From positions 1 to 51,012 of the forward strand of contig QOQA01000008.1 in NCBI GenBank assembly GCA_003331875.1: a DNA stretch of 51,012 bases, read 5' to 3'. Made by a program: the position numbers and the translations under genes. Below the pieces are notes generated by a model, which saw only the letters and a program-made list of their open reading frames with translations, was not told where the DNA came from and ran no database searches. Within the stretch, counting starts at the first letter, position 1, and each line of letters begins with the position of its first letter. Shown here piece by piece: positions 7,950 through 15,978 of this stretch. Source of the DNA: Cryomorphaceae bacterium (GTDB taxonomy: Bacteria; Bacteroidota; Bacteroidia; Flavobacteriales; Flavobacteriaceae).

Positions 7950-8427
7950 GTTCAATATTTAAAATTATCGGGAGAATAAATTTTGATTTTACTTTAATCC
8001 CATAATCAGTTTTTACCGCAGGAATAATATTGGGTATAGAATCTAATATTTCATAGATAATCGATTTTATTTTTTCATTATCATTTTCGGAATTTTCAAA
8101 GTCTATTCCGTTTGGATAGATCTTTCCATTCTTATCAACAATTATTTTTATTTTAAGTGAATCATTAAATTTTAAATCATTGATGTGTGAGTTGTTTTTT
8201 AAATTATTTATAAGATATTTATTTAAGTAGTCATTTAAACAACTAAATCTTTTTTTTGCATCAACAAAATTTTCACATTTAGGAACTGTTGGGTATTCAT
8301 CGCTAGAACTCCACATTAATTTTTCTACTTTTTCAATTTCCTTATCAATTGGTAATTGACATGAAAAAAAAATTAAAAGGAAAAAAATCAAAAAATATTT
8401 AATGTAATTTAACTTTAAAATTGACAT
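7939..8427 (-). CDS. Lipoprotein with TonB C-terminal-like fold (uncharacterised)
   Basis: 162 residues from ATG 8427 (a TTG nine bases upstream is also in frame). A hydrophobic segment F-L-I-F-F-L-L-I-F-F-S-C ends in a lipobox cysteine. The C-terminal half reads I-I-V-D-K-N-G-K-I ... I-P-N-I-I-P-A-V-K ... V-K-S-K-F-I-L-P-I, the pattern of TonB_C domains (v-D-k-n-G-k-i ... P-x-w-i-P-A ... v-x-f-x-l-P-i). Unlike TonB it has a lipid anchor and no proline-rich spacer, so it is unlikely to energise receptors in the normal way. It leads the operon with ruvC and hemW. The role is unknown. Confidence 0.65.
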   Translation of the reverse strand: MSILKLNYIKYFLIFFLLIFFSCQLPIDKEIEKVEKLMWSSSDEYPTVPKCENFVDAKKRFSCLNDYLNKYLINNLKNNSHINDLKFNDSLKIKIIVDKNGKIYPNGIDFENSENDNEKIKSIIYEILDSIPNIIPAVKTDYGIKVKSKFILPIILNIEHEL

Positions 8428-8463
8428 TTGTTTCAAAATACAAAATTAGTTTAATAAAGTGAT

Positions 8464-8961
8464 ATGGACATTTTAATTTTTGCAATTGGAGTAATTTTAT
8501 GCTTGGTTGGAATAATTGGAAGTTTTTTACCTGTTATTCCGGGACCAATTACATCATGGTTTGGACTACTAATTTTAAACTTAACTGATGCTGTTCCTTT
8601 CAATTTAAAATTTATTTTAATAACATTATCAGTTGCAATTTTAGTTTTCTTATTAGACTTTATCACACCTATTTATGGCGTAAAAAAACTTGGAGGGTCC
8701 TACGGAGGTCAAATTGGCGCTAGTTTAGGTTTACTGATTGGAATTTTTATTATTGGTCCTCTTGGAATTTTTATTGGACCAATAATAGGTGCAATTACAG
8801 GTGAGATGATTAATAACAAGGATTTAAAAAAATCGCTCAAACCTGCGTTTGGGTCAATTTTAGGTACCCTAACAGGGATTGTTTTAAAATTTTGCTTAAG
8901 TATGACTTATTTTTTCTTTTTCCTTAATATATTTTGGCAATACAGAGAAAATTTTTTTTAA
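8464..8961 (+). CDS. DUF456 family membrane protein
   Basis: 165 residues, almost wholly hydrophobic. The start G-V-I-L-C-L-V-G-I-I-G-S-F-L-P-V-I-P-G-P and the Gly-rich central hairpins (G-A-S-L-G-L-L-I-G ... G-P-L-G-I-F-I-G-P-I-I-G-A) are the hallmark of DUF456, whose glycine-zipper helices insert in the inner membrane. Molecular function is not established. The stop codon overlaps, within TTAA, the stop of the convergent foldase gene. Only 36 bases separate its ATG from that of the divergent lipoprotein gene. Confidence 0.85.
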   Translation: MDILIFAIGVILCLVGIIGSFLPVIPGPITSWFGLLILNLTDAVPFNLKFILITLSVAILVFLLDFITPIYGVKKLGGSYGGQIGASLGLLIGIFIIGPLGIFIGPIIGAITGEMINNKDLKKSLKPAFGSILGTLTGIVLKFCLSMTYFFFFLNIFWQYRENFF

Positions 8962-11066
8962 TAATAGGCAGTCCTGTTATCTATAATTTTTGATTCAGAT
9001 TTAAAAGATTCTAAAATTTTAGATTCAGTAGCTGATCTTCTTTTATTTGATAATTGATTTTCAAAACTTATATAAGTTGATGGAGTCTCAACCTTATTTA
9101 TGTTAACCAATTTGATCATGTAAACGCCTTCCTCACCTGGAAAAAAACTAGAGGTTTCACCAACCTCTAATCCAAATGCATTTCCTATAATAACTGGCTC
9201 AAATCCGGCTTGAGCAACAACAGGTGAACTTTGGTTGATAGCCGATACAGAAACAATTTCTAAACCTTTCTCATTAGACAAATCATCTAGACTATTGTAT
9301 TTTTTATTTTCTTTTATGATCATATCAGCTTTTTTATTTTTTCTTAATTCAGGTAAAGCTAATATTGATCCTGTGTTTAAATCCATTAACCCATCGTTTC
9401 TAACATCTTTTAACTGGGCTAAAACATATCCGCCAGAGCTTAAGTCAAATCTTTTATAATCTCCTATTTTTGTGTCATCTTCAAATAGCCACTTAACTAA
9501 ATTTCTTTGATTCCCTAGAGCAGGCAATTCGTGATCAAGCGGGGTAATACTCGAGAGTGATTTGGATTCATAATCAAATGATTCCGCTGTACTAATAAGG
9601 TCCTTAGATTTTGACAATTCAATTTCAAATTTTGAGGTAACATTAAAAACAGAATCACTTGTAAAATTTGATGGAACATTTTTTAGGGCAATTGTTGCAA
9701 CTTTAGCTAGATCCTCTTTTGCAACAACTTTAATAACATGAAACCCGAATTCTGTTTCAACGACACCAATTCTCCCGATATTATTTTTAAAAACATAATC
9801 ATTAAAAGGCTTCACCATCATACCCTCTTGAAAAAAACCTAAATCTCCGCCACTACTTTTTGAGGGGCCATCAGAAAAATCTAGAGCTAAACTTGAAAAA
9901 CTATCAGGATTTAACCTTGCTAGTGCAAGGATCCTATTTGCTTCAATTTTTGCCTCATTTTTAGATCTTTCTACTGATGGGTCTGCATTTTGTGAACCTT
10001 TGTAAGATATTAAAATATGGCTGGCCCTGACGTTTCCATTATTTTTCTTTTCAAGCATTCTTGAAATTTTCATAAAACCATTGTCTTTATATGGACCATA
10101 AATTTGATCATTATTTAAATTGAAGATCATTTGCGCGTGATCTGAGCTAAAAAAACCCTTTGGTCTGAATAATGAATCAAATGCTACATCAGAATTTTCA
10201 TCAATATAAAAATCAAAATCATTAGTACTCTTAAAGCCCTTAACGAATTCATTCAAATTTGAAACGGGGTTGAACTCTTCGCGATCGTTTAGAAATGAAT
10301 TTAGTTTATCTCTCAAATCTCTTTCATCTTTGTACGAGGGTAATTCCTCAAATACAACATATTCAAAATCTCTTGTAGGCTTTTGCTCAAAATCGTCAGA
10401 GTTTTTATTTATATAGGCCTTTATTTCAGAATTTGAGATAGTGACTAAACTGTCAGGAATTGAACTGTAGGGAATTTTGACATACAATATATTTGCAGTT
10501 AAATTAGACTTTAAAAATTCTAATTCACCCTCATAATTTGATGAATTAATTCCAGACTTTAAAAGGTTTAAGTAGTTGTTCTGGTCAATTTGGTTTTTGA
10601 ATTCTTTTTCTTGCAATGTCCACTGACTGTAACCTTGCGGGTTAAAATCTTTTAGATTTAACACAAAATCAGTAAACTTATCAATATCAAAGATGCCAGC
10701 ATCATCTAAGAATCTTTCATCACTATTAAAATTAGGGTTATTGGTTAAAAAATCATCGAGATGAGCTTTTCCAGATCCAAGACCCAGCTGATCTATCCTT
10801 TGTCTAAAAATTTCCTTACGGGTAACTTGATCCCATGATGTATTAAGGGCTTGTAAGTCAGAAAAATTATATGATTTTTTTAAAAAATCAACTTGATTTC
10901 TAAAATCGGTAATTGATATTTTTTCACCATTAACTTCGCCGATTGGGTCTTGGGATTGAAATCCAGAACCATCAAATACACCAGCAATTACAAATGCAAA
11001 TAGTGCCATACCAATTACGGAAATCAAAACAAAAGAGTTTCTTCTTAAACTACCGAGTGCTGCCAT
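8958..11066 (-). CDS. PpiD/SurA-like peptidyl-prolyl isomerase, membrane anchored
   Basis: 702 residues. A basic N-terminus and one membrane helix (about 12-31) anchor it in the inner membrane with the rest in the periplasm. A SurA_N-like helical domain follows (from P-I-G-E-V-N-G at 41), then a parvulin domain at about 346-448 with R-A-S-H-I-L, G-G-D-L-G-F-F and the final E-F-G-F-H-V-I-K-V. The C-terminal third resembles a second, degenerate rotamase unit. By family it helps fold outer-membrane proteins leaving the Sec translocon. It is the last gene of the coaX-lptC envelope block, but an 84-base gap with its own promoter-like sequence precedes it. Confidence 0.88.
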   Translation of the reverse strand: MAALGSLRRNSFVLISVIGMALFAFVIAGVFDGSGFQSQDPIGEVNGEKISITDFRNQVDFLKKSYNFSDLQALNTSWDQVTRKEIFRQRIDQLGLGSGKAHLDDFLTNNPNFNSDERFLDDAGIFDIDKFTDFVLNLKDFNPQGYSQWTLQEKEFKNQIDQNNYLNLLKSGINSSNYEGELEFLKSNLTANILYVKIPYSSIPDSLVTISNSEIKAYINKNSDDFEQKPTRDFEYVVFEELPSYKDERDLRDKLNSFLNDREEFNPVSNLNEFVKGFKSTNDFDFYIDENSDVAFDSLFRPKGFFSSDHAQMIFNLNNDQIYGPYKDNGFMKISRMLEKKNNGNVRASHILISYKGSQNADPSVERSKNEAKIEANRILALARLNPDSFSSLALDFSDGPSKSSGGDLGFFQEGMMVKPFNDYVFKNNIGRIGVVETEFGFHVIKVVAKEDLAKVATIALKNVPSNFTSDSVFNVTSKFEIELSKSKDLISTAESFDYESKSLSSITPLDHELPALGNQRNLVKWLFEDDTKIGDYKRFDLSSGGYVLAQLKDVRNDGLMDLNTGSILALPELRKNKKADMIIKENKKYNSLDDLSNEKGLEIVSVSAINQSSPVVAQAGFEPVIIGNAFGLEVGETSSFFPGEEGVYMIKLVNINKVETPSTYISFENQLSNKRRSATESKILESFKSESKIIDNRTAYY

Positions 11067-11083
11067 AAAAAAAATTTAGAAGA

Positions 11084-11113
11084 CGAAAATACAAATATCT
11101 ATTATAACAACAA
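11084..11113 (-). promoter_or_regulatory. Possible promoter of the PpiD/SurA-like gene
   Basis: On the minus strand TTG (11111-11113) is followed after 19 bases by TATTTTCG (11084-11091), one mismatch from TAnnTTTG. It lies in the 84-base gap upstream of the foldase start at 11066. The fit is moderate. Confidence 0.4.
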
Positions 11114-11150
11114 TAAAAGTAGTATTTAAAGAAATATAGTTAGATATAAA

Positions 11151-11342
11151 CTAACTGCTATTTTTTCTATTATTAAACTTTTTTCTGTAATACCTTCTGA
11201 AAACAAACATTAAAAAAGAAAGAATTCCTAATATTAGTAAAGGAATATTCCCATCGATTGTTTTTTTTAAAAAAATGATATCAAAAAAAACAACTAAAAA
11301 AATTATTAAATACGCAATTTCTGAGATTTTGTGATATTTCAT
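11151..11342 (-). CDS. Small two-helix membrane protein (uncharacterised)
   Basis: 63 residues: a first hydrophobic helix (about 9-27), a short loop with D-G-N-I-P, a second helix (about 33-49), and a strongly basic tail (R-R-Y-Y-R-K-K-F). The topology suggests both ends in the cytoplasm. It starts five bases after lptC, so it belongs to the envelope operon. Proteins of this size and place occur in flavobacterial lptC neighbourhoods, but no function is known to me. The ATG start is clear and there is no frame alternative. Confidence 0.72.
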   Translation of the reverse strand: MKYHKISEIAYLIIFLVVFFDIIFLKKTIDGNIPLLILGILSFLMFVFRRYYRKKFNNRKNSS

Positions 11343-11347
11343 ATTAT

Positions 11348-11884
11348 TTAATTATCATCAAATAAAAAACTTCCATTCAATTGACCAGTTTTAAGTAATT
11401 TAAAAGATCTATCAGCATCAAGCTTATTTGCATTTATATCATATTCATTACTTGAAAAAACAATATCTTCTTCAGTAAACAACCACTCTTGCTCAGGATC
11501 CCAATATATTTGATTTGATTTAATTTTATTACCATCAGATGACTGAATTATAACATTGCCCTTGAGGCTAACAATTTTTGTTTTATAATACACAATACCG
11601 TAATTGGCCGACACATTTGTTGAATCATTCTTATTTTCATAAAATCTTATGTTTAATCCCTCAGGGAATTCAGCATAAGGAAATGTTTGGTTTGTGTAAT
11701 CTAAATTTAAAGGTGAATTTAAGACAGCTTTGACTATTGCAGAATCTGTATATTTTAAATTAAAATTTTCAGTGATAGCTGCTGGTGTTCTTGAATATTT
11801 ATTGATATCAATAATGCTTTCAAAATCATTTTTACAGGATTGTAAGACTGCTAATATAAAAAGTAAAAAAACTATACGAATCAA
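11348..11884 (-). CDS. lptC: LPS export lipoprotein LptC
   Basis: The frame opens at 11926, but I prefer the TTG at 11884 (178 residues), two bases after the preceding stop. It gives a clean lipoprotein signal (I-R-I-V-F-L-L-F ... L-Q-S-C) and removes a 40-base overlap and a charged, Cys-containing lead. LptC is the periplasmic, membrane-tethered bridge that passes lipopolysaccharide from LptB2FG to LptA. The beta-jellyroll repeats are visible as G-I-V-Y-Y-K-T-K-I-V-S-L-K-G-N-V-I-I and I-Y-W-D-P-E-Q-E-W-L-F-T, the latter characteristic of Bacteroidota LptC. It lies in an operon with coaX, a barrel protein and a TPR protein. Confidence 0.86.
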   Translation of the reverse strand: MIRIVFLLFILAVLQSCKNDFESIIDINKYSRTPAAITENFNLKYTDSAIVKAVLNSPLNLDYTNQTFPYAEFPEGLNIRFYENKNDSTNVSANYGIVYYKTKIVSLKGNVIIQSSDGNKIKSNQIYWDPEQEWLFTEEDIVFSSNEYDINANKLDADRSFKLLKTGQLNGSFLFDDN

Positions 11885-11886
11885 AA

Positions 11887-13266
11887 CTAAAGGGTCGGGA
11901 CAGTTACAGATAAGCCAATCCAACAATTAAAAGTTATCACCTTACCAGAATTACCCTCAGTGAAGATATCAGTTTTTGATGGAGCTCTTCCTAAGTAACT
12001 CTCGGCAGCTTTTAACGCAGTTTTTCTTATGGTCGCGTCAATTTTTGCCGCTTTTCTAGCTTCTCTTTCTGCAAGCCAATAAACTGCTCTTTTTTCAAAT
12101 TGAGTTTCCCCACAACCGTTTGCGCTACTTGCATACAAATTAGCAATTAAAAGATTTGCTCTACCCATGGAAGGTTGAAATTCAAGAGCACGTCTTGCAT
12201 AATTTCTAGATCTATAGAACTGTCTAGTATTTTTGAATTTTGTGGCAATTTTATAAAGAATTCTTGCTTTTTTGATATTGTCAGTCTGAAGCTCAATAGA
12301 TTCATTATAAAACTTTAATGCCTGTTCTGTGTTATTTTTTTTATCATTTAACAATCCTAAATAGTAAGCAGAATTAGCTGAAGGGTTTAAATTATGCAAT
12401 AACTCTACAAGAACAACAAACAATGGATCATCTGAACATTCCTTACTATCCATCCTACTTGCTGCTCTGTTGAGCCATAAAGGATTAGTCTTATTTTCTT
12501 CTAAATTTTTTCTATACAAGGGAATTAGATTTTCACATGTTGATTCCTTGGCAATTATTGCATTCAGATTTCTTAAATATATATTCGAAGCATTAGAATT
12601 TATTTCATAAACTCTTTTGTTTCTTTTTTCTCTAGATGTTAAAGCAATTCCGGAACTCTCTTTATTAATAATGACATCAATTTGTTTAGAATATTCGTCA
12701 ATTATTGAATTATACCTTTCAGATAATTCTTCATATTTATTAAAAATTTGATTTAATGTTATTTCACTTTTTCCTGCCTTGTATAGCTCAAAATATGTTT
12801 TGAAATAACTATATAGCGGCTTTGGATCATCAAAACTTACAGGATCAGTTTGATATGCATTTTCAAATAAATCATAAATTTCACTTTTAGTTGCCAATTT
12901 ATAATCGATCATTTTTTGAGCCTTATTAGACATGATTTGACCAACAATTGAACTACCATTATAGGCTGGAAAATTTATCAACCACTCATCGTAAAGCCTT
13001 AATAAATCTTCTTGGTATGCAATCTTTAATTCACCATCGGATTTCTTTATGAATTCCTCCAGCATTCTAGTTCCTTGAAAGTAAATTGCAGGATTTATTT
13101 TAGGACATTCTTTTCTAACTGACATCCAAGGTTCGTAAGCCGCGTCATAGTTTTTAACCTTGTAATATTCAGCAAAAATTGAAAGATTTGAGTTACAATC
13201 TATCGAGAGTTGAGAGTTGAGGTTGGATATTATTAATAATAATGTTAAAAAAATTATTTTTTTCAT
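11887..13266 (-). CDS. Periplasmic TPR protein
   Basis: 459 residues with a Sec signal peptide (K-K-I-I-F-L-T-L-L-L-I-I-S-N-L-N-S-Q). The mature part is helical, with tetratricopeptide-like repeats clearest at about 295-395 (S-A-Y-Y-L-G-L-L ... A-L-K-F-Y-N-E-S-I-E-L ... A-R-I-L-Y-K-I-A ... A-R-R-A-L-E-F-Q-P). The middle (about 180-240) is a charged helical stretch. It likely acts as a protein-protein scaffold in the periplasm. Its neighbours (barrel protein upstream by two bases, lptC downstream) point to outer-membrane biogenesis, but that is inference from context. Confidence 0.78.
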   Translation of the reverse strand: MKKIIFLTLLLIISNLNSQLSIDCNSNLSIFAEYYKVKNYDAAYEPWMSVRKECPKINPAIYFQGTRMLEEFIKKSDGELKIAYQEDLLRLYDEWLINFPAYNGSSIVGQIMSNKAQKMIDYKLATKSEIYDLFENAYQTDPVSFDDPKPLYSYFKTYFELYKAGKSEITLNQIFNKYEELSERYNSIIDEYSKQIDVIINKESSGIALTSREKRNKRVYEINSNASNIYLRNLNAIIAKESTCENLIPLYRKNLEENKTNPLWLNRAASRMDSKECSDDPLFVVLVELLHNLNPSANSAYYLGLLNDKKNNTEQALKFYNESIELQTDNIKKARILYKIATKFKNTRQFYRSRNYARRALEFQPSMGRANLLIANLYASSANGCGETQFEKRAVYWLAEREARKAAKIDATIRKTALKAAESYLGRAPSKTDIFTEGNSGKVITFNCWIGLSVTVPTL

Positions 13267-13268
13267 AA

Positions 13269-14522
13269 TTAATTATACATTGATCTTATAAACCATAAAT
13301 CATTGAGCGAAACACCAATCATTAAATTTAGATAGTTTTCTTTAATCAAACCAAAGTCATCAGTACCTCTTTGCCCAAATTCTAAACCGATATTTGCTTT
13401 CGATATCCTACCCACAGGTAATCCAAGTCCAAAATTTATACCAAAATCTTTAATATCTTGTCCATTCACCTCTAATGCTCCATCAATGAATTTAAATCCA
13501 GCTCTGTAAGTGACCCTGTCAAAAAAACTTGTGAATGAATCAAACTGAGGAAGAAAGAAACCTCCCGCAGAGTATATGTTATGTTCATTAAAGTTAATGT
13601 TATCTAAAGCCATCAACTCATTTTTGTAACCATTACCACTAACTGATTTAATATTTACACCAAAAAACCATTTTTTATCTTCTCCAAAACCAATTCCAAA
13701 GTTTGAAAAACTTGGAATAATAAACTTGGTTTCATCCATTTCAGTTAATGATAAATCAATATTTTCGGTATCACCACCAAAACTACCATCAGATTTTAAA
13801 GTTGCAATTGATTGTGAATTTTTCGACGTTAAACTTGACTCAGGTTGATATACAAAAGAGCTGTATATCAGAGTGTTATTTCTAAATTTTTGTTGAAAAA
13901 CTGCTGAAAAATTATAGCTAAGTCCACTCAAAGATGATTCACTTGAAACTCTAGTGTAAAGTTCTACATCAGTCAATAACTTTGAATGATAATGATTTAA
14001 ATTACCAAAAGAGTACGATGTACTTATTCCAATGCCAAAATTTTTGAATAATTCAAACCCTAAACCTACAAAAGCACTATTAATTCCACCATCGCCATCA
14101 TACCGGTTGGTACTAATCGGATCAGTTGATTCATCAACTGATTCAAGAAGATAACCAACAGAGGTGTTTGGTTTTATACCAAAATTAAACCCTAAAATTT
14201 TAGTTGGTATTGATACTGACAAGTAATTGAGACTTGCAGTTGTTGACTTTGCATTATTGTCCTGGGCAGTATATCTATTATTTTTTAAATTAAGTCCAAC
14301 CGAATAGTTTACAAATCTTAGTTTAGACAGTGAAGCAGGAACATTCAAATTAACTGAGACACTATCGTAATACGAAGTATTTCCTCCCATCATTCTATTT
14401 TCCACTGTTGCTGAAAAATTTGTTTCACCAACACCGAAATATGAATATGGAGAATAACTTGATTTCTGAGCAAAGCTTATTTGAATTAAAAAAACAGTAA
14501 GCAGAAGTGAAATTTTTTTCAT
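13269..14522 (-). CDS. Outer-membrane beta-barrel protein (uncharacterised)
   Basis: 417 residues: a signal peptide ending I-S-F-A-Q, then S-S-Y-S-P-Y-S-Y-F-G-V-G-E, and many alternating amphipathic strands with Gly/aromatic turns (G-L-G-F-E-L-F-K-N-F-G-I-G-I-S-T-S-Y) through to a hydrophobic last strand (L-W-F-I-R-S-M-Y-N). It resembles the FadL/PorV-like long barrels of Bacteroidota but lacks a motif that would fix a subfamily. It starts one base after coaX and is followed two bases later by the TPR gene. A transport or assembly role in the outer membrane is inferred from fold and neighbours only. Confidence 0.75.
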   Translation of the reverse strand: MKKISLLLTVFLIQISFAQKSSYSPYSYFGVGETNFSATVENRMMGGNTSYYDSVSVNLNVPASLSKLRFVNYSVGLNLKNNRYTAQDNNAKSTTASLNYLSVSIPTKILGFNFGIKPNTSVGYLLESVDESTDPISTNRYDGDGGINSAFVGLGFELFKNFGIGISTSYSFGNLNHYHSKLLTDVELYTRVSSESSLSGLSYNFSAVFQQKFRNNTLIYSSFVYQPESSLTSKNSQSIATLKSDGSFGGDTENIDLSLTEMDETKFIIPSFSNFGIGFGEDKKWFFGVNIKSVSGNGYKNELMALDNINFNEHNIYSAGGFFLPQFDSFTSFFDRVTYRAGFKFIDGALEVNGQDIKDFGINFGLGLPVGRISKANIGLEFGQRGTDDFGLIKENYLNLMIGVSLNDLWFIRSMYN

Positions 14523-14523
14523 C

Positions 14524-15240
14524 TTATTTGTTCGTTTCTATCAAGTATTCTAGACCTTTAAAAACGTAATTTGAAGATGTAAATATGGTGTTTTTTATAA
14601 TACCTGACAAGTAAATTGAATCTCCTCCAGTTATAATTACTTTTAAATTGGCATATTGACTAGAATATTTTTTAATAAAGCCCTCAATTTCTAGTTGAAC
14701 TCCTATTAAAGTACCTATGTTGACTGAAGATTCGGTGTCGTAGGCTTTTAAATCTTTTGGGTAATTTGGCTTTATTTTTTTTATTAAAAATGTTCCTTGA
14801 TTAATTGAATCAAATCTTAGTTTAATACCAGGCGATATTCCGCCAGCTAAATATTCATTATTTTTTGTTTTAATATCATACGTTATACAAGTTCCAATAT
14901 CAATAATTAAGACATTTTCGTTGGGATAATCTTTATGGGCAGCACAAACTAAGGCCAAACGATCGTCACCAACCAAACCTTCTTTGTAGGGATTTTTAAA
15001 TGGTAAATGATTATTCTTTTTTAAATCAAAAAAGTAGCTATTAGTTTTTAAAAACTCAATCAGTTCAATATTTGGAATAGAAACATTTGACAAAGAGGAA
15101 TGAGTAATTTTATAATTGGAGAATAATTCCTTTATTTTTTTAATCAATTTACTTGAAGAATGAATTTCATTGAGAATTGTGTAATCTTTTGTTATTGCAA
15201 TTTTAGATTTTGAATTACCTATGTCAATTAATAAATTCAT
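14524..15240 (-). CDS. coaX: Type III pantothenate kinase
   Basis: 238 residues. CoaX phosphorylates pantothenate with ATP, the first step of coenzyme A synthesis, and is insensitive to CoA feedback. The ASKHA fold is evident: phosphate-1 motif L-L-I-D-I-G-N-S-K at 3-11, G-D-D-R-L-A-L in the middle (substrate Asp/Arg), phosphate-2 motif L-I-I-D-I-G-T-C-I-T-Y-D, G-G-I-S-P-G and I-I-T-G-G-D near the end. It is the first gene of the minus-strand envelope block and divergent from the tRNA-Phe promoter. Confidence 0.94.
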   Translation of the reverse strand: MNLLIDIGNSKSKIAITKDYTILNEIHSSSKLIKKIKELFSNYKITHSSLSNVSIPNIELIEFLKTNSYFFDLKKNNHLPFKNPYKEGLVGDDRLALVCAAHKDYPNENVLIIDIGTCITYDIKTKNNEYLAGGISPGIKLRFDSINQGTFLIKKIKPNYPKDLKAYDTESSVNIGTLIGVQLEIEGFIKKYSSQYANLKVIITGGDSIYLSGIIKNTIFTSSNYVFKGLEYLIETNK

Positions 15241-15274
15241 TGGACAATGATAAAATTAAACAAGTTTTTACCAA

Positions 15275-15307
15275 TTTGTTTAATATCTAGTAAAACCTTT
15301 ATATTTG
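15275..15307 (+). promoter_or_regulatory. Promoter of tRNA-Phe
   Basis: TTTG at 15275-15278 and TATATTTG at 15300-15307 are 21 bases apart, an exact match to the Bacteroidota promoter form and identical in -7 octamer and spacing to the tRNA-Leu promoter at 4827-4858. The tRNA begins 18 bases beyond the element. Confidence 0.78.
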
Positions 15308-15324
15308 CTGAGCTAAAATGCAAT

Positions 15325-15397
15325 GGTACCTTAGCTCAGTTGGTAGAGCAAAGGACTGAAAATCCTTGTGTCCGCAGTTCGATTCTGCGAGGTACCA
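15325..15397 (+). tRNA. tRNA-Phe (anticodon GAA)
   Basis: A 73-nt class I cloverleaf: acceptor GGTACCT pairs with AGGTACC, discriminator A at 15397, D loop with AGTTGGTAGAGC, anticodon arm AAGGA-CTGAAAA-TCCTT (anticodon GAA), T arm TGCAG/CTGCG around the GTTCGATT loop. CCA is not encoded. An intrinsic terminator follows six bases downstream. Confidence 0.97.
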
Positions 15398-15402
15398 CAA
15401 TA

Positions 15403-15429
15403 AGTCCCAAAAATTGGGACTTTTTTTTT
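15403..15429 (+). terminator. Intrinsic terminator after tRNA-Phe
   Basis: A perfect eight-base-pair stem AGTCCCAA/TTGGGACT (15403-15410 and 15414-15421) with a three-base loop, followed by a T run to 15429. Confidence 0.9.
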
Positions 15430-15451
15430 ACATTTATAAAAAATTATTATC

Positions 15452-15931
15452 ATGAATAAACAAATACACTATCTAACATTATTAATATTGATTTTTTTAT
15501 TTAGTGCATGTACAGTAAATACAGATCAAAACAACAGTATGGTAACGTTTGAGAATGGCGATATTATGACAGGTGTAACTGAGGATCCACTTGGAACTAA
15601 ATTTTCTTATCCAACTGGCGAAGCAGCAATCACTAGTCAAATTAAAAGATGGGAGCCTGGTTTTCAATCACCATGGCATTATCACCCATACACGGGGGTT
15701 GCATATGTTGTTCAAGGAGAATTAACTGTAAACTATGATACAGAAATATCAATAGATGATAAGGATGCTGAAAAAAAAATTATAGTTACACAAACATACA
15801 AGGCAGGGGATAAAGCTTTCTTAGGTGTTGCAAACATGTGGCACTTATCAGAAAATAAAGGTTCTGAAGATTTGATTTTCATAGTTTCTTGGCTTGGTGA
15901 AAAAGACAAACCACTAGCAGTTCTTGAATAA
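15452..15931 (+). CDS. Cupin-domain lipoprotein
   Basis: 159 residues: a lipoprotein signal (I-F-L-F-S-A-C, Cys20) followed by one small beta-barrel cupin. The metal-site motif 1 appears as W-H-Y-H-P-Y-T-G-V-A-Y-V-V-Q-G-E (about 69-84), close to the consensus G-x5-H-x-H-x-E-x-V-x-G, and motif 2 as G-D-K-A-F-L-G-V-A-N-M-W-H (about 122-134). A periplasmic metal-binding or sugar-binding role is likely; the substrate is unknown. It lies alone between two terminators, with only 22 bases after the tRNA terminator and no clear promoter of its own. Confidence 0.8.
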   Translation: MNKQIHYLTLLILIFLFSACTVNTDQNNSMVTFENGDIMTGVTEDPLGTKFSYPTGEAAITSQIKRWEPGFQSPWHYHPYTGVAYVVQGELTVNYDTEISIDDKDAEKKIIVTQTYKAGDKAFLGVANMWHLSENKGSEDLIFIVSWLGEKDKPLAVLE

Positions 15932-15953
15932 GTTTCAAATAATTGTAAATATT

Positions 15954-15978
15954 AAAGCCGCTAAGTGCGGCTTTTTTT
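15954..15978 (+). terminator. Intrinsic terminator between convergent genes
   Basis: A perfect eight-base-pair stem AAAGCCGC/GCGGCTTT (15954-15961 and 15967-15974), a five-base loop and a T run to 15978. The T run favours the plus strand (cupin gene); A/T on the other side allows weaker use by the minus-strand operon, whose stop codon overlaps its end. Confidence 0.88.

Noticed and set aside
8439-8463. TAATTTTG as a promoter for the ruvC operon lipoprotein
   Set aside because: The octamer fits on the minus strand but no TTG occurs 17-23 bases upstream, and the gap is too short to separate it from chance in such AT-rich DNA.
8451-8666. A 71-codon minus-strand frame opposite DUF456
   Set aside because: Low-complexity Lys/Ile composition opposite a membrane protein; no promoter or homology features.
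15247-15459. A 70-codon plus-strand frame across tRNA-Phe
   Set aside because: Its middle is just the translation of the tRNA (the well-known artefact L-A-Q-L-V-E-Q-R-T-E-N-P), and it also runs through the terminator.
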